Source of the DNA: DATBGO01 sp036558005
Lineage (GTDB): Bacteria > Actinomycetota > Actinomycetes > Streptosporangiales > Streptosporangiaceae
DNA length: 64,000 bases
Assembly (NCBI GenBank): GCA_036558005.1
Contig: DATBGO010000227.1
Location: 19,214 to 83,213, forward strand
Reading direction: 5' to 3'
A program made the translations under genes and the position numbers. Shown here piece by piece: positions 53,801-60,961 of the stretch. Within the stretch, counting starts at the first letter, position 1, and every line of letters begins with the position of its first letter. The notes under the pieces are model-generated. The model was not told the DNA's origin. It worked only from the letters and a program-made list of their open reading frames with translations, and made no database searches.

Positions 53801-54548
53801 ATACCGGCTTGATAGCCGGCGCGCGCTCGGCCAGGAAGGTACCTGACTCCAGTACCGCCGCCATCCGGCCCTCGACATTTTCCAGCTGCCGGGACCGCTG
53901 GTTTCTGGACAGTTCTCCGGTTTCCCTGGCCCGCCAGTAATAGACGGTCTCATGCCGGATGTCCACCGATCGCGCCAGCACGTATGAGCGGATGGCGACG
54001 GGGATGTCCTCGTACCGGCGGGCAGAGTACTCGAGTTGAGCCGACATCCAGAACGACCGGCGGTATACCTTGTTCCAGATCGTGCAATCCCGCAGCAGGG
54101 CCGGGTGCTGGGACACGGTCGTGTGCGGGATCGAGTTCCGGTAGACGTCCGCGTGGACGACGGTCCTGGAGACCCAGCCGGTGCTGAAGCGCAGCACGTT
54201 GCCCGCCGCGATGTCCGAGCCGGTCTCCTCCAGCGAGCCCACGAGCAGCTCATACGCATGCCCCGGCAGCACGTCGTCGGCGTCGAAGAAGGCGAGGTAC
54301 TCGCCGGTCGCATGCCGCACACCCAGGTTGCGGGCGGGTCCCTGGCCCTGGTTGTGCTGCGTCAGCAACCGGTATCTCGGGTCACGGGCGGCGAACGACT
54401 CGGCGATCAGCGCGCTGCCGTCGGTGGACCCGTCGTCCACCATGATCACTTCAAAGTCGCGCAGCGTCTGCCTGGAAACCGACTCGAGTGCCTCCCGCAG
54501 GTAGGTCTCTACGTTGTAGAACGGCACTACGACGCTGAGCTTCACCAT
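50889..54548 (-). CDS. Bifunctional GT2 glycosyltransferase / CDP-glycerol glycerophosphotransferase
   Basis: I start at ATG 54548 (MVKLSVVVPFYN), giving 1219 residues. The N-terminal GT-A domain has VDDGSTDG (residues 38-45) and FDADDV (88-93). The middle (about 370-640) contains beta-sandwich-like segments. Residues about 612-655 are five repeats of an AGEPxQSV-like unit encoded by 24-base tandem DNA. The C-terminal 380 residues match TagF/TarF-type CDP-glycerol transferases: QTWHGTPLK (about 945), YAPTWRDD (about 1040), DVLISDYSSAMFDFAVTGRPMLFFTYD. It builds teichoic-acid-like or glycerol-phosphate cell-wall polymers at the cytoplasmic face. No operon partner is obvious. Confidence 0.9.
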   Translation of the reverse strand: MVKLSVVVPFYNVETYLREALESVSRQTLRDFEVIMVDDGSTDGSALIAESFAARDPRYRLLTQHNQGQGPARNLGVRHATGEYLAFFDADDVLPGHAYELLVGSLEETGSDIAAGNVLRFSTGWVSRTVVHADVYRNSIPHTTVSQHPALLRDCTIWNKVYRRSFWMSAQLEYSARRYEDIPVAIRSYVLARSVDIRHETVYYWRARETGELSRNQRSRQLENVEGRMAAVLESGTFLAERAPAIKPVFDRRVLDNDLAVLVRAVEFASETERVRMLELAADYLRSVDDAVFRDAPVMHRLRYYLIREGMHADFLDVLRYSRSGDSSSAPLVRLGRKWYIGYPYLDDVNRGIPREIYEASREMELNVQLDAVSWHDGRLRIEGYAYIRRLHAPRRQDTRIEVTLRNTVIHRNIRLKVTRIERPDVTARSGQSAACYDWSGFMVEIKPERLSNLGTWRAASWELRVRVRGHGVRRDGPVSSITPGSASLPEGRWAGGGVWLQPAPEHDRRFLIRAARPGAVATACHADGDELRIEGWSAVPIGKKAAIVISLQRTGGRLARVPAVATGESSGRYGFRASVPVPQLITAGGDADGDADGDAIDELLAVAEEPGQPAAGELAQSVAGEPVQSVAGEPVQPAAGEPGQSVAEDVRSDLALDPGTGHAVRLAGEPGAAGIRLGAGAQEITTYLTPFGNLSAVQRARRLVVRQATWTEADELILRGDWTDAQTAPSVIMLRSNGYGYQHAVPLRWQDGEFSACLSPGSMPGQAGELPLASGRWELLTRTPAGEARVVADRGLTGQMPAPRQCGIHAVTVEIHRGDAVRLGVRLASRDVGRYAQRQLQQWYSSPAARTKIDDLVVFDSHGGKQYSCNPRAIYEELLRRDTGLATAWVSRDGQVCVPDGGRAVVYASREHYELLGRARFIVSNMLLPEWYRRTAGQLFLQTWHGTPLKRICLDVENPQFAKGLAYHDRVRQDVANWNALLSPNAFSTPIFRKAFGFDGDILEFGYPRNDLLCGPGTAEQAARIRRQLGLPAAARIVLYAPTWRDDATTRAGGYGFPQHLDLGALARALGDDHVVLVRAHPKMKEALVTGGGADDRVVDVTRYPDMADLLVIADVLISDYSSAMFDFAVTGRPMLFFTYDLERYRDKLRGFYFDFEAEAPGPLLRTSDEVTDALRNLDDVNRSYRAAYDGFAARFCALEDGGAAARSVDWLLSRAAT
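52609..52728. repeat. Five tandem 24-base units inside the glycosyltransferase gene
   Basis: Copies begin at 52609, 52633, 52657, 52681 and 52705, alternating ACCGACTGG.. and GCCGGCTGG.. forms with a constant TCACCGGC core, degraded in the last copy. Each encodes eight residues of the AGEPxQSV linker. Confidence 0.85.
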
Positions 54549-54719
54549 CCTGGCCCGCCCCTTCCCCGGCCTGCGGCCGGCCGGCGGAGGCAATGCTACA
54601 GCTTCGGGCCATGTTGGTAATTAGAAGGTTAATAACACCCCAACTTGACACATCGGGCGTTTGCGGCCTGGTCATCGGCGGCCGCCGCCGCGGCGCCACG
54701 GATAGCCGCCGCGACTGCC

Positions 54720-55046
54720 TTAACCTGAGACGGCCATCTCGCCGAGCAGAGACCAGTCATCCTGCGGGAGCTTGAAGTTCACGATCCGCGGCGTCTGAGC
54801 GAGATGCGGGGGAAGCACCTGCTGGGCGTTACGGAAGTGCCCGGACTGCACATGCGCGGCGGCGGCCTCGTCGTCCCTGAACGCCTCGACGACCACGTAC
54901 TCGGCCGGGTCCTGAACGCTCCTGGACCAGTCGAACCACAGGCACCCGGGCTCGGCCCTGGTCGCCTCGGTGAACTCGGAAGTGATCTGCGGCCACTGGT
55001 CGGCGTACTGCGGCAGCACCCGGAACTTGGCGGTAATGAAGATCAT
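54720..55046 (-). CDS. Antibiotic biosynthesis monooxygenase (ABM) domain protein
   Basis: ATG at 55046 is preceded by GAGAGG at six bases; a GTG one codon earlier also fits. The 108-residue product is a single ferredoxin-like ABM domain: MIFITAKFRVLPQYADQWPQITSEFTEATRAEPGCLWFDWSRSVQDPAEYVVVEAFRDDEAAAAHVQSGHF. Such small dimers act as cofactor-less quinol monooxygenases or as catabolite or stress proteins (YgiN-like). The gene stands alone. Confidence 0.85.
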   Translation of the reverse strand: MIFITAKFRVLPQYADQWPQITSEFTEATRAEPGCLWFDWSRSVQDPAEYVVVEAFRDDEAAAAHVQSGHFRNAQQVLPPHLAQTPRIVNFKLPQDDWSLLGEMAVSG

Positions 55047-55209
55047 CACGAACCTCTCACGATGATGTGGCCACCATCCTCCCGCAGGGCCGAACGCATC
55101 ACCAGGCGAACCACGTAGGTAGGCCCGCTACTGCACCAGGTCGTGCGGGCTGGCGCCCTCACCCCAGGATCTCGCCGTGTGCGCGACGAGCGAGTGCCCC
55201 GGAACCCGG

Positions 55210-56061
55210 TCACCTCGTCAACGCGACGGCGGCGTCCGCGGCCGAGGCGAACAACTGCCGGCGCGCCGAGCTGGCCGTCATCCACCCACGGTGCTGCCAC
55301 TCCCGGCCAGCCAGCGAGTCTCCGGCCATCACCACCTCGCCGAACGGGATGGAGCGGTAGCGGGCGATCGCCATCAGCGCCGACGCTTCCATCTCGACGA
55401 CTAGACACCCTTCCTCCACCCGGCGCGAGACCCGGGCCCGGGTCTCGCGGTAGATGGCGTCCATCGACCAGCTCAGGCCGTTCGTCGTCGCCACGCCGGC
55501 GGCACTAAGCGCGCCGGCCAGGCTCTCAGCCGGACCCGGGTCAGCCGCAACGACCCGGCCGGCCGGCAGGTAGTGGAAGGACGTGCCCTCGTCACGCACA
55601 GCGCCGGTCAAGATCACCGCCTGCCCCATCACCAGTTCCGGTACCAGCGCCCCCGCCCCGCCGCAGGCGATGACTCCGCGAACTCCGCGGGCAATGACCT
55701 GCTCGAGCATGGCACCGGCCAGCGGCGCCCCGACTCCGGGATGGAACACGCCCAGCCGTACACCCCGGTGCTCGATCTCCCACAACGATGCCGGACCCAT
55801 CTCGCTGTGCAGACGGCACACTGACCTCGCGTCCTGGCGGCCGGAGAGTTCCTCGACGACGTCACGGAAGAAGCACGCCACGGCGGCCGCCGGCGCGTCG
55901 ACCGGACGGATCAGCCGGCTCGGCTCGATGACCGCCTCACCGGCCAGATCCTCATCCTCCAGTAGCGGCAGTCGTCGGCGATCAGCCGGCCCAGGCAACC
56001 TCTGCACCTCCCGCGCTTCTATCCTATCGGCGCGCCCGTGCAGGCCGGCTGATGTAAGCAC
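55210..56061 (-). CDS. Uridine/purine nucleoside phosphorylase-like protein
   Basis: The open frame starts with GTG at 56061 (283 residues), but GTG at 56007 is also possible because the first 18 residues look like read-through. IACGGAGALVPELVMGQAVILTGAVRDEGTSFHY and the ribose-binding EMEASALMAIARYR match the PNP_UDP_1 phosphorylases, which split nucleosides with phosphate. The Glu of VEMEA binds the ribose. It faces the ABM gene co-directionally but with a 160-base gap, so probably a separate unit. Confidence 0.8.
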   Translation of the reverse strand: MLTSAGLHGRADRIEAREVQRLPGPADRRRLPLLEDEDLAGEAVIEPSRLIRPVDAPAAAVACFFRDVVEELSGRQDARSVCRLHSEMGPASLWEIEHRGVRLGVFHPGVGAPLAGAMLEQVIARGVRGVIACGGAGALVPELVMGQAVILTGAVRDEGTSFHYLPAGRVVAADPGPAESLAGALSAAGVATTNGLSWSMDAIYRETRARVSRRVEEGCLVVEMEASALMAIARYRSIPFGEVVMAGDSLAGREWQHRGWMTASSARRQLFASAADAAVALTR

Positions 56062-56089
56062 TCTGGTGGCCGCTGGCCTGGTGCCTCCT

Positions 56090-56268
56090 GCCCGGGGCGG
56101 CCTCTCGCCGGCCCCGGCGGCCAGCGCCTCGTCGAGCGCGAGCTTGGCGAGCTCGGGCTATTTCCGGTCAGGCCGACCCAGCCGCCGGCCCTGAAGCCTT
56201 CGTCACCGGCCGGGTTCTTGGATGACTCCGTCGAGCGTGACGTTCTCGCTCACCACGATCCTTCCCAT
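56090..56268 (-). pseudogene. Frameshifted dihydrofolate-reductase-family (RibD C-terminal) gene remnant
   Basis: ATG at 56268 gives MGRIVVSENVTLDGVIQ, the usual start of this reductase family, then stops after EPGR. The next frame continues PAGDEGFRAGGWVGLTG and a third continues PELAKLALDEALAAGA. At least two frameshifts are therefore needed to read even the first 60 residues, and the rest of the gene (over 120 residues) is absent. Confidence 0.75.
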
Positions 56269-56418
56269 TTCGGTTCGGCGCCTCGCTGGAGCAGCGGGAA
56301 CCAGACGGTGGCGGCGCGCCCTGCGAGCCCTCCGTGCCTCGAGGAGCAGCCGGTCTCGTTCGGCGGCCCGCCGGATGTCATCGTGGATGGCTTTTATGAG
56401 GTATTCGTGGATGGTCAT
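56203..56418 (-). CDS. Small basic protein reading through into the reductase remnant, 71 aa
   Basis: ATG at 56418 has AGGAGG eight bases upstream, so translation is likely. The first 45 residues (MTIHEYLIKAIHDDIRRAAERDRLLLEARRARRARR..) form one charged helix of a type seen in many small actinobacterial proteins of unknown role. The last 22 residues are the start of the reductase reading frame, which is in phase. It is probably a natural small gene whose stop was lost, or a fusion produced by decay. Confidence 0.6.
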   Translation of the reverse strand: MTIHEYLIKAIHDDIRRAAERDRLLLEARRARRARRHRLVPAAPARRRTEMGRIVVSENVTLDGVIQEPGR

Positions 56419-56570
56419 CGTCTGTTCCTCCTATATGCGCTGCCAGGTAGTTGCCCTAGCCCAGGCCGAGCGCCCGACGATGCCGCGGGATGGCTGGCTG
56501 CTGGTTACCCGGCCATATGTGCCGGGTGGGGAGGACGTAAGTACATCGACGATCACGTGCGCCGGTGGCA

Positions 56571-57944
56571 TTACATCTCCGCACTATTCATCTGGCTGTG
56601 GCAGGCGGCGCCCATACCGGCCGCGCTGACGGCTTGCAGCGGAGGGCATTGCGCCTGCAGGAGCGGGTCGGGTATCCGGTCGCCGAGTCGCAGGAAGCCG
56701 GCTCCGGTCAGTGCTAGCGCCAGGGCGCCGCCCCACCAGACGGCGTCGGGGGAGGTTGCGAGCAGCGCGCCGCCGGCCGCGGGGCCGAGGGCCACGCCTG
56801 CCATGAAGCTCAGACCGTAAAGCGACATGTAGCGGCCGAGCAGATGCGGCGGTGCGAGGTCGGCGGCGACTGTGCCGGCCACGATGAACTGCGCGCACTC
56901 ACCGATCGCGATCACGATCGCGACCCCGGCCAAGACGATGGTAGCGGTGAGCGTCGAGCTCGTCAGTGTCGCGAGCAGGACCGCGAGCAGGCCGATTGCA
57001 AATACCGCGCTGGTCGCGGCCAAAGCGTGTGTGCGGCGCATCCGCCTGACGACCCGTGTGGCTGGAACCTGCGCGACGACGATGAAGAAGGTGTTGAGGA
57101 AGATGACGATGCCGATCTCGCCCGGCCCGACAGGCGTGTGCGCCGTCGCAAACGGCGGGAGGATGTTGGACCAGAAGGCGCCGCCGACCATTACGAGCAC
57201 GATGTTGGCGGCGATCAGGATGAGGAAGAGCCGGTCGCGGGCAACTGCCCGGAAGCCTGTTCCGCGGTCGCTGGCCGGCGCGGCATCCGCGAGGCGGGGA
57301 TTGGGGATCCCGACGAGCACAACCAGCGCGAAGACAGCGAAGGTGAGGCCGTCGAAGAGGTAGAGCGCCTGGAACGCGCGGAGGTCATGGGCGGCAGCGA
57401 CGATGAAGCCCGCAACCGTGGCGCCGCTGCCGAGACCGAAGTTGCCTGCGACGCGGCGGAGCGCGATCGAGGAGGCGCGCTGCTCCGCTGAGACCAGGGT
57501 CAGGCTCAGAACCTGGTTCGCGGTTGCCGCGACTCCGAACCCGGCGCCGCCGACGGCCGAGCAGACGAAGGCTTGCCAGGGACGGCCGGCGAATGCGAAG
57601 CCCGCGTAGCCCAGCGCACTGGCGAGATTGCCGGTGATCAGGATCGGCTTCGCGCGGAAACGATCGAGCAGCGCACCCGAAAAGGGCGTCACGACCGCCG
57701 CCGTGCCCATGACCGCCGCCAGCACCAGCCCCGCAGTCGCCGTTGAGAAGCCGCGGGCCTGGTGCAGGTAGATGATCTCGAACGGAAGGATCAGTCCAGT
57801 GCCGAAGTAGTTGACCGCGGTCCCAGCCTGAAGAACGAGCACAGGCCCCGGCAGGCCCGTCCGCCAGCCGGCGAACACGCGAGTGAGCGTCCTGGTCACT
57901 AGCTTCCAGCGGTTGGCTGCTTTCCCGTGCCTGCCTGATTCCAT
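56571..57944 (-). CDS. MFS efflux transporter
   Basis: ATG at 57944 has AGGAGG six bases upstream, giving 457 residues; the frame open to 58103 passes through the promoter region. About twelve hydrophobic helices are seen. GALLDRFRAKPILITGN is the motif A loop and RRVAGNFGLGSGATVAGF resembles motif C of drug antiporters. LGRYMSLYGLSFMAGVALGPAAGGALL supports a DHA1-type exporter. A related transporter lies at the right edge of the window, sharing the IIYLHQARG and TLIYLHQARG turn. Confidence 0.87.
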   Translation of the reverse strand: MESGRHGKAANRWKLVTRTLTRVFAGWRTGLPGPVLVLQAGTAVNYFGTGLILPFEIIYLHQARGFSTATAGLVLAAVMGTAAVVTPFSGALLDRFRAKPILITGNLASALGYAGFAFAGRPWQAFVCSAVGGAGFGVAATANQVLSLTLVSAEQRASSIALRRVAGNFGLGSGATVAGFIVAAAHDLRAFQALYLFDGLTFAVFALVVLVGIPNPRLADAAPASDRGTGFRAVARDRLFLILIAANIVLVMVGGAFWSNILPPFATAHTPVGPGEIGIVIFLNTFFIVVAQVPATRVVRRMRRTHALAATSAVFAIGLLAVLLATLTSSTLTATIVLAGVAIVIAIGECAQFIVAGTVAADLAPPHLLGRYMSLYGLSFMAGVALGPAAGGALLATSPDAVWWGGALALALTGAGFLRLGDRIPDPLLQAQCPPLQAVSAAGMGAACHSQMNSAEM

Positions 57945-58009
57945 CGTCAGCCTCCTGGGTCGTTCCCAGCTGCTGCGGCACGATCCGGTGGGCGGATCGT
58001 CCGGGCGGT

Positions 58010-58089
58010 CGGTAGTGCATACACCGCGGCACTGGGAAACTGGGCGCCCGCGAGCCGCCCAGTTCGCCCCCCGGGCGGTGTATATACCG
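58010..58089. promoter_or_regulatory. Two related palindromic sites between the MFS and sigma-factor genes
   Basis: CGGTAGTGCATACACCG (58010-58026) and CGGTGTATATACCG (58076-58089) share CGGTGTAT on opposite strands and are each near-palindromic, about 64 bases apart. Between them AACTGGGCG (58038-58046) and its complement (58056-58064) form a perfect inverted repeat. They look like repressor or sigma-control sites for the divergent genes. Confidence 0.5.
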
Positions 58090-58128
58090 CGTGGAAGCGC
58101 CACGTGATGTGGAAGGAAGGAGCGCAGG

Positions 58129-59139
58129 ATGGTGACAGCCGATCTGCTCTCACGGGCGCGGGCCGGGGATGGCGAGGCGTTCCGGGAGCTGGCCGGGCCG
58201 CACCGGCGGGAGCTGCAGGTGCACTGCTACCGGATGCTCGGATCCTTCGCCGACGCCGAGGACGCCGTCCAGGAGACGATGCTGGCCGCCTGGCAAGGCA
58301 TCGGCGGGTTCACCGAGGAACGCGCGTCGCTGCGCACCTGGCTGTACAAGATCGCCACCAACCGGTGCCTCAACGCGCGCCGCGCGGCGAGCCGGCGCCC
58401 GGCCAGGGAGTGGGACATGTCGCAGTTCGAAGCGCCCGTGCCGACCCCGCGCGACGAGCCCGTCTGGCTGCAGCCGTTTCCTGACGCATTTCTCGAGGGC
58501 GCCGTCGACCAGCCGCTCGGGCCAGAGGCCCGCTACGAGCAGAGTGAAGCCATATCGCTGGCCTTCGTGGCCGCCCTGCAGCTGCTGCCGCCGCGCCAGG
58601 TCGCCGTCCTCATCCTGCGCGACGTCCTCGGATTCCACGCCAGCGAGGTGGCCGGCATGCTGGAGGTGACCGTCCAATCGGTCAACAGCGCCCTCAAACG
58701 AGCCCGCGCTAGCCTGCAGCGCCGGCCGGCCGCCGCCGGCCACCAGCCGCCGCCCGCCGCTGGCTCGCCCGCCGAGGACGCGATCGTGGCCATGTTCGCC
58801 CGCGCGTGGGCGTCGGCCGACCTCGGTGCGCTGGTGGCCCTGCTGACCGACGACGTCTTCATCGCTATGCCTCCGAAGCCCTTCGGATATGAGGGCCGAG
58901 AACTCGTGGCCCGCTACTGCGCCCGCCAGTTCGCCGCGGGCCGCAGGTTCGGCCTCGTGCCGGCCCGGGCCAACGGCCAGCCCGCGTTCGGGGCATACCT
59001 GCGCGGCCCGGCCGGAATCCGCCACGCGACCGGCTTCTACGTGCTCACCCTGGCCGGCGGCCAGATCTGCGGCATGACCCGCTTCGAGGCCAGCGTGCTG
59101 CCGTGGTTCGGGCTACCGCGCTCACTCCCCAGCCGATAG
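58129..59139 (+). CDS. ECF sigma factor with SnoaL-like C-terminal domain
   Basis: This 336-residue protein has AAGGAG upstream of ATG 58129. Sigma region 2 is at about residues 10-75 (HRRELQVHCYRMLGSFADAEDAVQETMLAAW). Region 4 is at about 145-200 (LQLLPPRQVAVLILRDVLGFHASEVAGMLEVTVQSVNSALKRARASL). Residues about 215-325 form a SnoaL-like domain (AWASADLGALVALLTDDVFIAMPPKPFGYEGRELVARYC) that in these sigma factors modulates activity in place of a separate anti-sigma factor. No anti-sigma gene adjoins it. It is divergent from the MFS gene across the paired operator-like sites. Confidence 0.92.
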   Translation: MVTADLLSRARAGDGEAFRELAGPHRRELQVHCYRMLGSFADAEDAVQETMLAAWQGIGGFTEERASLRTWLYKIATNRCLNARRAASRRPAREWDMSQFEAPVPTPRDEPVWLQPFPDAFLEGAVDQPLGPEARYEQSEAISLAFVAALQLLPPRQVAVLILRDVLGFHASEVAGMLEVTVQSVNSALKRARASLQRRPAAAGHQPPPAAGSPAEDAIVAMFARAWASADLGALVALLTDDVFIAMPPKPFGYEGRELVARYCARQFAAGRRFGLVPARANGQPAFGAYLRGPAGIRHATGFYVLTLAGGQICGMTRFEASVLPWFGLPRSLPSR

Positions 59140-59152
59140 CCAGCACCTGGCC

Positions 59153-59260
59153 ATGGAGAGGCTGCACGCGCCGAACGAGTTCTTCCGCATCCGCGGGCTG
59201 CGCGAGGGGATGCGGGCCTGGGAGGAGCTGCGGCGGCTGCTGGCCGAGGGCCCGCACCGG
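59153..59260 (+). pseudogene. C-terminal remnant of an M20-family peptidase
   Basis: The frame reads ERLHAPNEFFRIRGLREGMRAWEELRRLLAE, which is the end of M20 dipeptidases (HAPNE..; the final metal-site helix). Nothing upstream belongs to such a protein, since the sigma-factor gene ends 14 bases earlier. It is a leftover tail. Confidence 0.55.
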
Positions 59261-59330
59261 CTCGCGAGCCGGGAGGGCGACGACGGCTCAGACGCCGTAT
59301 ACCGCCTGCTCCTACCTGGAAGGGGGCCTT

Positions 59331-60620
59331 ATGGCCGTTATCAAAGCTTTCGCGCAGGATGCCGTGGATCGGGCCGAACCTCTTACCGTCGCTGCCGCCT
59401 ATGCACAGTGTCGCGACGCGGCGCTGGCCGAGTCTGCGATCGGCGCGATCGGCCTGGAGATCGAGTCACATCTGGTCGACCTCGACCACGTCGCTGACCC
59501 CGTTCCCTGGAGACGTGTTGAGGCCATCGCGGCCATGGTCGGGAGGGTCGCGCCGGGCACCGCGGTGACCGTGGAGCCCGGCGGGCAGATCGAGCTGTCC
59601 GGGCCGCCGGAAGCCGGAGTCGCGCCCGCGGTGGCCCGGCTCAGGTACGAGGGCACCGCCGCCCGGCTGGCCCTGGCCGATCGCCGTCTCGGGCTGGCTT
59701 ACGCCGGGGCTGATCCGGCGCGCCCGTCCCGGCGGGTCAACCCGCGGCCGCGTTACCGCGCGATGGAGCAGCACTTCGCGGCCACCGGCCGGGCCGGGGC
59801 CGGGCAAGTCATGATGAACTCGACCGCCGCCCTGCAGGTCAACCTCCAGGCCGGCCCCAGGGGCGAGTGGCCGGCCAGGGTCGCGCGGGCTTACCGGCTC
59901 GGCCCGACGCTGGTGGCGATCGCGGCGAGCTCGCCCTGGCTGCACGGCCGCGATACGGGCTGGAAGTCCGTCCGGCAGCGGGCCTGGAGCGGGCTCGACG
60001 CGCGCACGTGCGGCCCGGTGCCGGGCTGCGCTCCGAAGGACGGCCGCGACGAGTCGCTCGATCCCGCCTCAGCCTGGGCCCGGTTCGCGATGCGCGCCCC
60101 GGTCACGTTCGTGCGCGCCGGCGACGATGTCCTGGCCGTGGGCTGCTCGGTCCCGTTCTCGCAGTGGGCCAGCGGTGCGGTCAAGCTGGGCAACCGGCCG
60201 CCCACGGCCGCGGATCTCGAGACGCACCAGAGCACGCTGTTCCCGCCGGTCCGGCTCCGTGGCTACCTGGAAGTGCGCTACCTGGACATGTCCGCGCCAC
60301 GGTGGTGGCCGGCGATTGCGGCGGTCACCGCCACTCTGATGGACGACCCGGCCGCGGCCGACCTCGCGACCGAGGCGACCGAGCCGGCGGCGCAGCTGTG
60401 GACCGAGGCGGCCAGGGACGGGCTCGCCAACGCCGCGCTGGCCACGTGCGCGCGCCGCTGTCTGGCGATCGCCGCCGGCCGTGTTCCGGCCGAGCTCAGG
60501 CCGGCCGTGGCCGACCTCGCTGATCTTGTTGAGTCGGGTCGCTGTCCCGGCGACTTGCTGGCCGAGCGCGTGGGCGAGATCGGGCCACTCGCCGCACTGG
60601 GAGAGATGGCATATGCATGA
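59331..60620 (+). CDS. egtA: Glutamate-cysteine ligase of ergothioneine synthesis, EgtA
   Basis: ATG at 59331 has GGAAGGGGG upstream, giving 429 residues. The GCS2-like fold is seen: IGLEIESHLVDLDHV near the N-terminus (ATP/metal acidic residues), then AGAGQVMMNSTAALQVNLQAG and ALGPTLVAIAASSPWLHGRDTGWKSVRQRAW. The C-terminus (GCSVPFSQWASG, LRGYLEVRYLDMSAPRWWPAIAAVTATLMDD) matches actinobacterial EgtA, which makes gamma-glutamylcysteine for EgtB. It is first in the egt operon, but egtB and egtC behind it are ruined. Confidence 0.93.
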   Translation: MAVIKAFAQDAVDRAEPLTVAAAYAQCRDAALAESAIGAIGLEIESHLVDLDHVADPVPWRRVEAIAAMVGRVAPGTAVTVEPGGQIELSGPPEAGVAPAVARLRYEGTAARLALADRRLGLAYAGADPARPSRRVNPRPRYRAMEQHFAATGRAGAGQVMMNSTAALQVNLQAGPRGEWPARVARAYRLGPTLVAIAASSPWLHGRDTGWKSVRQRAWSGLDARTCGPVPGCAPKDGRDESLDPASAWARFAMRAPVTFVRAGDDVLAVGCSVPFSQWASGAVKLGNRPPTAADLETHQSTLFPPVRLRGYLEVRYLDMSAPRWWPAIAAVTATLMDDPAAADLATEATEPAAQLWTEAARDGLANAALATCARRCLAIAAGRVPAELRPAVADLADLVESGRCPGDLLAERVGEIGPLAALGEMAYA

Positions 60621-60957
60621 TCTTGTCGTCCGCGACCTTGAGCAGGCCATGAGCCGGACGCTGGGGCTGACGGGCGCCCAGCTGACGGCCCATCTGTTCG
60701 ACTTCGGCCGGAGCGGGCTGGCGAGTTCGTCCGTGACCTGGGCAAGCGCGACCCGGACGCCCGGCTGAACCTGCTGCTGACCGACGGACGGCGAATCATC
60801 GCCACCCGCTGGAACGACCCTCGGCATCCTGCGCACCGGCGGCGTCGTCGTCGCGAGCGAGCCCTATTACGACGACCCGGGCTGGGCCGACGTCCCCGAC
60901 CATCAACTCATCGAGGTGGCCGACGGTGTGGTGACCGTCACCGAACTGGAGGCATGA
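60613..60957 (+). pseudogene. Collapsed egtB-egtC scar
   Basis: ATG at 60613 starts RDLEQAMSRTLGLTGAQLTAHLFD, consistent with the beginning of an EgtB protein. At about 60700 the sequence changes phase and reads GEFVRDLGKRDPDARLNLLLTDGRRIIATRW. After one more frameshift near 60820 it reads LGILRTGGVVVASEPYYDDPGW..VPDHQLIEVADGVVTVTELEA, which is the C-terminus of EgtC. Almost all of egtB (normally about 430 codons) and most of egtC (about 230) are missing. The stop at 60957 lies five bases before egtD. Confidence 0.8.
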
Positions 60958-60961
60958 CCGA

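Noticed and set aside
54594..54719. TTGACA promoter on the plus strand near 54650
   Set aside because: No plus-strand gene follows and no suitable -10 lies 16-19 bases on.
55046..55408. 120-residue open frame on the minus strand
   Set aside because: It overlaps the end of the phosphorylase gene in another phase and has only Arg/Gly-rich low-complexity content.
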